Source: JAEUMW01 sp039807745
GTDB lineage: Bacteria > Pseudomonadota > Gammaproteobacteria > Burkholderiales > JAEUMW01
Assembly: GCA_039807745.1 (NCBI GenBank)
Contig: JBDHRV010000064.1
Coordinates: forward strand, 1-18,664
Direction: 5' to 3'
Length of the DNA stretch: 18,664 bases
Shown: piece after piece, positions 1 to 6,268 of the stretch
Layout: each line of letters starts with the position of its first letter
Numbering within the stretch: the stretch's first letter is position 1
Notes under the pieces: model-generated
The model's input: the letters and a program-made list of their open reading frames with translations, nothing else
Told to the model about the DNA's origin: nothing
The model's database searches: none
Translations under genes and position numbers: made by a program

Positions 1-82
1 CGAGGACGAGCGTCCACGCCACGATCTTCGGGAGGAGTGGGCTCCAGAGACGGTCCGTGAGGGCGCGCCCAAAGGCCATCAT
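1..82 (-). CDS. Type II secretion GspC- or GspN-like protein, N-terminal fragment
   Basis: Only the first 27 or so codons are inside the window and the gene continues past the left edge. ATG at 82-80 overlaps the TGA of gspM (81-79), an ATGA junction typical of translational coupling; a second ATG follows at once (79-77). The visible peptide starts MMAFGRALTDRLWSPLLPKI and continues into a hydrophobic stretch, so it looks like a short cytoplasmic tail before a transmembrane helix. The position after gspM suggests gspN. The short basic tail followed by LLPKIVAW also resembles the N-terminus of GspC, the inner-membrane protein that contacts the GspD secretin. I cannot decide between the two from this fragment. 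Confidence 0.55.
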   Translation of the reverse strand, partial: MMAFGRALTDRLWSPLLPKIVAWTLVL

Positions 83-579
83 GGCTCCACGCCTCGACCC
101 TTCAACACGAGTGCATCCACCATGACGGTACCGGGTGTCGCGCCTGGGCGCAGTTGCACCGATTCGAGGGCGATACCGGCGCCCGCGGCGAGCGCGCCGA
201 CCCAGCGGATCAGGGCAGCGTAGGAGACCGGTTCCAATGCCACGTGAAAGCGCCCGCCCGCGACCTCGGTGACGGACTTGATGCGCGGGCGCATGCCGGC
301 CGCCGCCGCGGCGGACTCGATGGCAACGCGAGGCGGCTCGTTCACCGCCGCGGACTGCCGCCCTGCGCGCAGGCGCCGTGCCTCCTGCGCGTCGGCCGCG
401 AACTGCGCCGACTGGACGAGCAGCTGCGGCAGGGTCGCACGCAGCCGCGTGTGCTCGGCGCGCAGGGGTTCCCACACGAGGCCGTAGAGCACGAGGAAAG
501 CGACGGTCACGGCGCCGCAGACGAGTGCGGTTCGCTCGCGCGAGGTACGGGTCTGCCAGGCGGCGCGCAGCGCGTCCAT
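79..579 (-). CDS. gspM: Type II secretion system protein M (GspM)
   Basis: The protein has 166 residues, the usual GspM size. GspM is a bitopic inner-membrane protein that pairs with GspL in the T2SS assembly platform. Residues 1-17 are a basic cytoplasmic tail, about 18-37 are one transmembrane helix (start TALVCGAVTVAFLVLYGLVW), a coiled-coil-like stretch follows to about 75, and a small periplasmic alpha/beta domain fills the C-terminus. ATG at 579-577 lies two bases after the gspL stop (584-582), which fixes the start and implies coupling. The family diverges strongly in sequence, so the call rests on topology, length and its place directly after gspL. Confidence 0.85.
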   Translation of the reverse strand: MDALRAAWQTRTSRERTALVCGAVTVAFLVLYGLVWEPLRAEHTRLRATLPQLLVQSAQFAADAQEARRLRAGRQSAAVNEPPRVAIESAAAAAGMRPRIKSVTEVAGGRFHVALEPVSYAALIRWVGALAAGAGIALESVQLRPGATPGTVMVDALVLKGRGVEP

Positions 580-581
580 CG

Positions 582-1847
582 TCAGCCCTCAGCCGTAACG
601 ACCAGCATCGCCGCGTCACCGGAAGGCCCGGCCGAGGTCCGCTCCACCCGCACCCGGCAGCCAGGTACCGCGAGCCGCTTCGCGAGCGCGTCGTGCTCTG
701 CCCCCGCCGGCAGCGTGACCTCCAGCTCGAGGGTGCCGCGTTCGTAGCGCAAGCGCTCGGTGTGCAGCCCTTCCGCCGTCAGCACGGGTCCCAATGCCGC
801 AAGCAGCGGCACGAAGTCCGATGCGTCCGGCTCGCCCGCCTCCCGCCGCAGCCGGCCGAGACCGCGCCGCATCTGCAGCGGTGCGTCGACGACCACCTTG
901 GCATCGGGGAAAAGCTCCCGGAACTGCGTCTCCATCTGCGCTCTGAGCGCGTGCTGCGCGGCGGAGAGCCGCCACCAGTCGCCGACGGTGAGGAGCGTGT
1001 GCAGCGCGAGGACTGCTGCCGCGGCGATTGCCGCCAGCCTGACCGGGCGCGACATGCCGGTCGCATTCCCCGCGGGGGCGCCGGACAGAAGATCGGTCGA
1101 CCGCGCAGTGCGGGCGTCGATCAGCTCCGGTCGCCATTCGCCCCCATTTCGTACCGGGATGTCGAGCGCACGGCGCCACGGCTCGAAGTCGGGCACCGGA
1201 GTGTCGGGTGCGCTAAGCGCGAGGATTTCGTCGGGAGCCTCGCCTTGGCGCCGGTGCGTGTTGCGTGCAAGCCGCAGGGCGAGCGGCAAGGCACCCGCGT
1301 CGTCGCCCAGGTCGAGCGCGATGATCTCGCCCGCCCCGAGGCACGCGAAGCCACCAGCGGGCGAGCGCACGACGAGCCAGACGTGGGCGGTCTCCTCCGC
1401 GGCGAGTCGCGCCGCGAGTTCGGTCTCCACGATGAAGCGCGCGGGGCACAAACCATGGGCCGCGAGTGCCTCGACCGCGGCGGCAAGCCAGGCCTTGTCG
1501 ACCACCGCGACCAGACTCGCGCCACCGCGGACGTGCTCGACCAACGCGACGTGGACCTGCTCCGGGGTCGTCGCCAGCGCCTCCTCGACCGCGAGCGGGA
1601 GCAGCTTCGCCAGCCTACCCCCACGCACGTCTGGCAGGTCGACGCGCACCAGATGTACCGCGCTCGCCGGCGCCACGACGATCGACGTCTGCGCGGGCGG
1701 TATCTCCGACAGCCGCGCGACGCCAGTCTCCCGGCCGCTTCCCGTGTACCGGGCGTAGCGGAACGCGCGATCGTCGGCATCGGGCGCGGGCCAGCCTTCA
1801 GGGAGGTGCAGCTGCAGGACCGAACCGTCGCGGGGGCAGGACGACAT
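582..1847 (-). CDS. gspL: Type II secretion system protein L (GspL)
   Basis: The protein has 421 residues from ATG 1847-1845. GspL is the inner-membrane platform protein whose cytoplasmic actin-like domain recruits the GspE ATPase and whose periplasmic part pairs with GspM. The N-terminal 255 or so residues are soluble, with the family-typical stretch LPLAVEEALA near residue 85. A transmembrane helix lies at about residues 268-288 (VRLAAIAAAAVLALHTLLTV), followed by a periplasmic helix and a ferredoxin-like domain. An in-frame TTG precedes the ATG by one codon. I prefer the ATG, because it shares one base with the gspK stop (TGATG), a normal coupled junction. The order K-L-M matches other T2SS operons. 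Confidence 0.92.
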   Translation of the reverse strand: MSSCPRDGSVLQLHLPEGWPAPDADDRAFRYARYTGSGRETGVARLSEIPPAQTSIVVAPASAVHLVRVDLPDVRGGRLAKLLPLAVEEALATTPEQVHVALVEHVRGGASLVAVVDKAWLAAAVEALAAHGLCPARFIVETELAARLAAEETAHVWLVVRSPAGGFACLGAGEIIALDLGDDAGALPLALRLARNTHRRQGEAPDEILALSAPDTPVPDFEPWRRALDIPVRNGGEWRPELIDARTARSTDLLSGAPAGNATGMSRPVRLAAIAAAAVLALHTLLTVGDWWRLSAAQHALRAQMETQFRELFPDAKVVVDAPLQMRRGLGRLRREAGEPDASDFVPLLAALGPVLTAEGLHTERLRYERGTLELEVTLPAGAEHDALAKRLAVPGCRVRVERTSAGPSGDAAMLVVTAEG

Positions 1848-2761
1848 CAACCGAACTCCTCGGTGATCGAGCGCACCGTGGGCCCTTCGCGCCCGACGAG
1901 CCCGCGGTAGCCGGCGCTGATCCGCCCGGCGCGAACGGTGCCGCGCACGGCGAAGTAATCACTCCGGACATCCAGCAGGTCGCTGGCCGCTTGCACGGCC
2001 GACGTCGGCAACCGTCGTGTGAACTCCAGCTTCGAGCCGTACGGTTCCTTGTCGCGGGCCGCGACGATCGCTTGCGCCGTGCTGAGGGATATCCCCGGCA
2101 GGAGCGCCGCGAGCAGTTCCGCGCTCGCCGAATTCACGTTCACCCTGGTCGCGCCGGGCAGCGCGGTGAGGTATGGCTCGAGACGGCGCAGGCGATCCGC
2201 GGTGAAGCCCTTCACCAGCAGGAGTTCTCCGATCTCCCCGATTTCGCGGTTGGCGGCACGGTACGGCGGCTCGCGGCCGGCGTAGTACGCGTCCTCGGCG
2301 CCTTGGGGATCGGTGACCTCGCCGTCGGTGTCGATCCAGTCGAGGACGGCATCCGCAAGCGACTCGGGCAGCCCGACGCGCGCCAGCAGACGCCGGAACG
2401 CGGCGAGATCGACCTCGCTCGTGCCGTGGCTGTCGGCCAGGTTGTTCACGTTGAACTTGGCTTGCTCGTCGGTGAGGAGAGCGCTGATGGTGGCGCCGTC
2501 GATTGCCATGGCAGGGAGGCTTCGTGCCCAGGCCTCGCCCCGGTGGTCCACCCGCGGGTCGTCCTGCGCGATCAGCACGGCGGCGGACATCGCGGCGGCA
2601 TGCACGAGCTGACGGGCCTGGCGCGCAGCCGCGATGTTTTCGGCCTGGCGGGTGGCGAGCGTGCCCTGCCAGGCGAGGACGGTGCCGATGCTCGCGACCG
2701 TGCCGGCGATGAGGATGGCGGAGATCGCGGCGAAGCCCCCCGATCGCCGGTGCAGGCTCAT
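1847..2761 (-). CDS. gspK: Type II secretion minor pseudopilin GspK
   Basis: The protein has 304 residues from ATG 2761-2759, which overlaps the gspJ stop as ATGA. GspK is the largest minor pseudopilin and caps the pseudopilus tip with GspI and GspJ. Residues 1-7 (MSLHRRS) form a basic leader, and the prepilin-peptidase cleavage motif GG-FAAIS is followed by a hydrophobic helix. The Glu expected at mature position 5 of other pseudopilins is absent, as is known for GspK. The rest matches the family: a helix-rich body, EQAKFNVNNL near residue 105, a second lobe with DWIDTDGEVTDPQGAED, and a C-terminal helix-hairpin-helix-like part with RVNVNSASAELLAALLPG. The frame is open further upstream inside gspJ, but that extension would bury the signal sequence. 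Confidence 0.94.
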   Translation of the reverse strand: MSLHRRSGGFAAISAILIAGTVASIGTVLAWQGTLATRQAENIAAARQARQLVHAAAMSAAVLIAQDDPRVDHRGEAWARSLPAMAIDGATISALLTDEQAKFNVNNLADSHGTSEVDLAAFRRLLARVGLPESLADAVLDWIDTDGEVTDPQGAEDAYYAGREPPYRAANREIGEIGELLLVKGFTADRLRRLEPYLTALPGATRVNVNSASAELLAALLPGISLSTAQAIVAARDKEPYGSKLEFTRRLPTSAVQAASDLLDVRSDYFAVRGTVRAGRISAGYRGLVGREGPTVRSITEEFG

Positions 2762-3429
2762 GAGCGCGCTCCGGCGGGCAGCGGCACGAGCCGCTGGATC
2801 CGCCCGCCTGCCGCGAGCTGAATCGTGACGTCGATCCCGTTGGGCAAGGTCGCGTCGACCGAGCCGGTTCGGACGACGTGCGCCGCTTTGCCGTCCGGCC
2901 CGCTCTGCACGGAGACTGGCCACTGTGTCCGCCATGTTCCGGCCACATCGCGATAGCGCAGCGTCAACGTCGACACGCCACGCAGCACCACCGTGACGCT
3001 CGGGTGGGTCTGCCTGGCCTGATCGAGGTCCGGCCACGCGAGCCGCTCGAGCGCGCCGTCCCGGACCCGATAACCGATCCGGCGCGGCGGCGTCGCAAAA
3101 CCCGACGCGTCGGTGCTGCCGCTGCGTATGAAGGTGATCACCGGTTGTCCGGGCTGAGCCGTTTCAACGCCGAGCACGGGCGCCAGCACCTGGTCCGCGG
3201 GGCCGCGGACCGGGCGTGCGTGCGCCGCCGCGAAATCCCGCTCCATCCAGGCGACCGCGCGGGCGACGTCGCGCCACTGCCGGTAGTCCTGCGTCACCCG
3301 TTCGCGGGTTACGAGCACGGTATCGAGCACGCGGTAGCCGGCTGCCGCCAGGACGCCGAAGATGGCGATGGCGACGAGCATCTCGACGAGTGTGAAACCG
3401 GCTTCGCGGTCACGGCGTGCGGATCGCAT
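2758..3429 (-). CDS. gspJ: Type II secretion minor pseudopilin GspJ
   Basis: The protein has 223 residues from ATG 3429-3427 and overlaps the end of gspI by 20 bases. The reading frame extends 19 codons upstream, but the chosen start places the prepilin leader (MRSARRDREAG) correctly before the cleavage motif G-FTLVEML, with Glu at mature position 5. About 20 hydrophobic residues follow (MLVAIAIFGVLAAAGYRVLD). GspJ is a minor pseudopilin that forms the pseudopilus tip complex with GspI and GspK. The globular C-terminal domain has the family pattern of beta strands, including RIGYRVRDGALERLAWPDLD. The family is usually about 200 residues, so it appears complete. Confidence 0.93.
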   Translation of the reverse strand: MRSARRDREAGFTLVEMLVAIAIFGVLAAAGYRVLDTVLVTRERVTQDYRQWRDVARAVAWMERDFAAAHARPVRGPADQVLAPVLGVETAQPGQPVITFIRSGSTDASGFATPPRRIGYRVRDGALERLAWPDLDQARQTHPSVTVVLRGVSTLTLRYRDVAGTWRTQWPVSVQSGPDGKAAHVVRTGSVDATLPNGIDVTIQLAAGGRIQRLVPLPAGARS

Positions 3430-3775
3430 AGCCCACCGCCTGCGCCAACGTGCGACCGGGAATGCCGGCCAGAAAGACCTGGACATCGATGCGACGATTC
3501 AGGGGCATCGGCGTCACCGAAACCCGCTCTCGCCACGTGAAGGCAACCCCTGCCTGCACGGCGGTGCCGGAACGTTCGCCCAGTTCGGGCGCGCGGCCGA
3601 GGCGGTATTCCGCGAGGCGGTTCTCCGCCACCCAGCCAGCGAGCAAACGCTCACGAAAATCGAGCGCGGCGTCGGTCGCGATGGAGCAGGCGCGCAGCGC
3701 CGCGGTCAACGCGACCGCGAAGATGGCGAGCGCGACGAGTACTTCCACCAGCGTGAAGCCGCGCTCAGACGCCAT
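3410..3775 (-). CDS. gspI: Type II secretion minor pseudopilin GspI
   Basis: The protein has 121 residues from ATG 3775-3773, which overlaps the end of gspH by 11 bases. The leader is very short (MASERG) before the prepilin cleavage motif G-FTLVEVLVALAIFAV, with Glu at mature position 5. The stretch GWVAENRLAEYRL near residues 47-59 is the family-typical ENxLAE motif of GspI. GspI nucleates the tip of the pseudopilus with GspJ and GspK. The length is typical for the family (about 120-130) and the gene appears intact. Confidence 0.94.
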   Translation of the reverse strand: MASERGFTLVEVLVALAIFAVALTAALRACSIATDAALDFRERLLAGWVAENRLAEYRLGRAPELGERSGTAVQAGVAFTWRERVSVTPMPLNRRIDVQVFLAGIPGRTLAQAVGYAIRTP

Positions 3776-4262
3776 TGCCCATGACCACCCGGGTCATCGC
3801 CCCGACCTCGACGGCTGCCCGCTCGCTCCCGGCCCCGAGGACGATGCGTACTGGAGCCGCGAGCGCGGAGGGAGACAGAACCACCAGGCCTCCCGCCGCG
3901 ACCTTCGTGCCTCCGACCTCGACGTCGACCAGTCGCACCGGCTGGGCGAGGCGGCGCGCCGCGAAGCTGTCGCCGTCGACTGCGGTCCATGTGCCATCCG
4001 GCCCGCGCCGTAGATACTGATACGCGTCGTCTGCGCCGCGCCAGGCGAGCGGGGCGCCGGTCATGACCGCCTCGTCCTGCGCCTGCTCCAGCCCCGCCGC
4101 GAGACGCGCCGCTTCCTCGCGCAGGGTTTCGCGGTCGTCGCCGCGCAGATTGACCGCCAAGAAAGCAACGGTGATCCCGACCAGCAGTGCGACCACCAGT
4201 ACCTCGACGAGCGTGAAACCGCGGGCAGACGGTCCGCCGTGGCGGACCCGAACAGGCGCCAT
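3765..4262 (-). CDS. gspH: Type II secretion minor pseudopilin GspH
   Basis: The protein has 165 residues from ATG 4262-4260. An in-frame GTG sits one codon earlier, but a GGAG ribosome-binding sequence lies 6 bases before the ATG and only 3 before the GTG, which favours the ATG. A leader of about 15 residues precedes the prepilin motif RG-FTLVEVLVVALLVGI, followed by a hydrophobic helix and a beta-rich domain. GspH is the minor pseudopilin linking the tip complex to the GspG fibre. It follows gspG after a 26-base gap. Minor pseudopilins share the same N-terminus, so the H call also uses size and operon position. Confidence 0.9.
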   Translation of the reverse strand: MAPVRVRHGGPSARGFTLVEVLVVALLVGITVAFLAVNLRGDDRETLREEAARLAAGLEQAQDEAVMTGAPLAWRGADDAYQYLRRGPDGTWTAVDGDSFAARRLAQPVRLVDVEVGGTKVAAGGLVVLSPSALAAPVRIVLGAGSERAAVEVGAMTRVVMGNGV

Positions 4263-4288
4263 CACCGACTCCGCTGGAATGATGCCGA

Positions 4289-4720
4289 CTAGTTGAAGAT
4301 GTCGGCGTTCACGCCGTCTCCGCCCGCTTGCCCGTCCGCGGCGAGACTGAAGACATCGATCTCGCCCCGCAGCCCAGGATTCAGGTACTGGTACTCGCGA
4401 CCCCAGGGATCCTTGGCCGCCCGGTCCAGATAGCCGCCCCGCTTCCAGTTCGATGGGATCGGCGCGCTCGTGGGCGCCGTCACCAGTGCCTGCAGGCCCT
4501 GCTCCGTGCTCGGGTAGAAGGAGTTGTCGAGCCGGTAGAGCTTGAGCGCCTGGACGATCCCGGCGATGTCGGCGCGTGCTGCAACCACGCGTGCCTCGTC
4601 AGGGCGGCTCATGATCTTGGGTACGACGATCGCCGCCAGCACGGCGAGGATGACGACCACGACCATGACCTCGATAAGGGTGAAGCCGCGATTGCCGCGC
4701 AATGGGTTGGGATGTGACAT
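4289..4720 (-). CDS. gspG: Type II secretion major pseudopilin GspG
   Basis: The protein has 143 residues from ATG 4720-4718. GspG is the main subunit of the periplasmic pseudopilus that pushes folded substrates through the GspD secretin. The leader MSHPNPLRGNRG precedes the cleavage motif G-FTLIEVMVVVVILAVLAA with Glu at mature position 5. C-terminal family features are clear: YRLDNSFYPSTEQGLQAL, then DPWGREYQYLNPG, then the loop SLAADGQAGGDGVNADI that binds calcium in this family. In-frame starts exist upstream (to 4810), but they would give an oversized leader. No strong ribosome-binding site is visible at either start. It is the first gene of the pseudopilin block; the secretin, ATPase and GspF genes are not next to it. 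Confidence 0.95.
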   Translation of the reverse strand: MSHPNPLRGNRGFTLIEVMVVVVILAVLAAIVVPKIMSRPDEARVVAARADIAGIVQALKLYRLDNSFYPSTEQGLQALVTAPTSAPIPSNWKRGGYLDRAAKDPWGREYQYLNPGLRGEIDVFSLAADGQAGGDGVNADIFN

Positions 4721-4864
4721 GGGTGCCGTAAACCCCGAAAAGTGTCTGAACATCTTGGGACGACGGATCGGGCTGCGGCGCGACTCTGGCCGGCGCAAGC
4801 ACGAAGTCATCGTGTCTCGTGGGTGTCGGGAAAACCGACGAACGGCGGGAAAGCAGAATCCATA

Positions 4865-4892
4865 CCGCAGCGTGCCAGAGCTGCCGCTGCGG
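4865..4892 (-). terminator. Hairpin downstream of hlyD (possible terminator)
   Basis: CCGCAGCG (4865-4872) and CGCTGCGG (4885-4892) form a perfect 8-bp inverted repeat with a 12-base loop. It starts about 11 bases after the hlyD-like stop codon (4906-4904). On the minus strand the stem is followed by TATGGATTCTGCTTT, which is T-containing but not a clean T-run, so intrinsic termination is uncertain. It sits where the T1SS transcript would need to end before gspG. A competing 6-bp stem (4880-4885 with 4895-4900) overlaps it. Confidence 0.4.
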
Positions 4893-4903
4893 ACGGCAGC
4901 GCG

Positions 4904-6250
4904 CTACGGGCTGCGCAGCCCCTCGTCGAGGGAGCGGATGACGGGATACAGGAGGTAGGACATGACCGTGCGATCTCCGAACACCACTTCCGCGGTCAGT
5001 GTCATGCCGGGAAGAAATCGAACGTCCGTGGGCACCCCTTCCAGGGTCTTGTCCTCCAGCGTCACACGCGCCAGATAAAACGCTTCGCGCCCGGAGTCCT
5101 GCTCTTCTGCGGCGCCCTGCGGCCGGACGAACGAGTCTTCACTGACCGTGCGCACCCGTCCCTTGATGACCCCATACTGCTGGAAGGGAAACGCATCGAG
5201 CTTGATGCGGGCCGGATCGCCCGCGCGCAGATAGCTGATGTAACGGGCATCGATCTGAACCTCGGCCTCCAGCGGCGCATCGAGTGGAACGAGGGTCAAC
5301 AGCGGCTCGGCTTCCTTCAGCACGGACCCGACCGAACGTTTCGCGATCTCCTGCACCACCCCGTCGGCAGGCGCGGTCACGACCGTGAGCTCGGTCTTTC
5401 GCTCGGCCTTCTTGAGCTGATCGGCCACGGCGTCGCGATCGCGCTTCACGACCACCAGTTCTTCCATCACTTTCTCGCGCCAGTCCTGAGTGAAGGCGGC
5501 GCGGTCGGCTTCCAGCTTGGCGATCTCGCGCGCGAGCTGGCCCGAGGTGTTCAGGAGCTGCTCCAGATCGCGTTCTGTCTGCAGACGATCGCGCTGGGTT
5601 TCGAGAACCTTCAGCTTGGGCACGTAGTTGCCCTCGCGCAGCGACTCGTGCATGCGCTGGATCTCGAGGTTCTTCTGCAGCCGCTCGCGCAGCACCGCCT
5701 CCTCCCGCTTGTTGCCGGCGATGGCAGTCTTGAGGCGCTTGATGTTCTCGTCGAGCGACGTGAGCCGAGATTCCAGATTGGCGCGCCGCTCCTGAAAGAT
5801 CCGCGACTGCAGCAGCTCCTCGGCGTTGGCAGGCGTGCCGGCAGGCGCCTTGGCGCCGGAGAGCTCCGCTTCGAGCCGCTTCGTCTGCGCATCGAGGCTC
5901 GCGTGCCGCACACTCAATTGCGAGAGATCGGAGCTCGCGAACGTCGGATCGAACATCGCGAGCCGCGCGCCCTTCTTCACGATCTGGCCGACCTGGACGT
6001 CGATGCTGCGGATCATCGACGGCTCCAGCGGCTGCACGACGATGGTCGGAGTGGTGGTGATGAGCTTGCCACGGCCGACGACGATGCGATCGACCTTGGC
6101 GAAGGATGCCCAGGTGGCTGCCGTCAGGAGCAAACCGGCCAGCACGTAGAGCGTGGCGCGCGCCTGCCACGGCATCGGCTCCTTCTCGATCGCCTCCGCG
6201 TCGGACAGGAAGTCGCCGTGATCGGCTGCGCTCAGGGGATCATTGGCCAT
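4904..6250 (-). CDS. Type I secretion membrane fusion protein, HlyD family
   Basis: The protein has 448 residues. HlyD-type adaptors bridge the inner-membrane ABC exporter to a TolC-like outer-membrane channel, letting the substrate cross both membranes in one step. Visible parts are a cytoplasmic tail (1-30), a transmembrane helix (about 31-51, start RATLYVLAGLLLTAATWASF), a first half lipoyl-like domain (about 64-105), a long coiled-coil hairpin (about 110-285) rich in Arg, Glu and Leu, the second lipoyl half with VTAPADGVVQ (291-300), a beta-barrel region, and the family-typical C-terminus PGMTLTAEVVFGDRTVMSYL (415-432) ending in DEGLRSP. It follows the ABC gene by 18 bases, so the two are co-transcribed. 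No TolC homologue is in the window, so the outer-membrane partner must be encoded elsewhere. Confidence 0.95.
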   Translation of the reverse strand: MANDPLSAADHGDFLSDAEAIEKEPMPWQARATLYVLAGLLLTAATWASFAKVDRIVVGRGKLITTTPTIVVQPLEPSMIRSIDVQVGQIVKKGARLAMFDPTFASSDLSQLSVRHASLDAQTKRLEAELSGAKAPAGTPANAEELLQSRIFQERRANLESRLTSLDENIKRLKTAIAGNKREEAVLRERLQKNLEIQRMHESLREGNYVPKLKVLETQRDRLQTERDLEQLLNTSGQLAREIAKLEADRAAFTQDWREKVMEELVVVKRDRDAVADQLKKAERKTELTVVTAPADGVVQEIAKRSVGSVLKEAEPLLTLVPLDAPLEAEVQIDARYISYLRAGDPARIKLDAFPFQQYGVIKGRVRTVSEDSFVRPQGAAEEQDSGREAFYLARVTLEDKTLEGVPTDVRFLPGMTLTAEVVFGDRTVMSYLLYPVIRSLDEGLRSP

Positions 6251-6268
6251 CGTCGCCGCGCCTTCCCG

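Noticed and set aside
378..1910. Plus-strand open frame of 510 codons across gspM and gspL
   Set aside because: Arg- and Pro-rich mirror frame of two genes that fit a T2SS operon by order, length and topology.
2761..3037. Upstream extension of the gspK frame
   Set aside because: It would place about 90 residues before the prepilin leader and lies inside gspJ. The ATGA overlap with the gspJ stop gives a better start.
4825..4839. Small inverted repeat GTCGG/CCGAC with loop GAAAA upstream of gspG
   Set aside because: Only a 5-bp stem, which is common by chance in GC-rich DNA, and it has no T-run.
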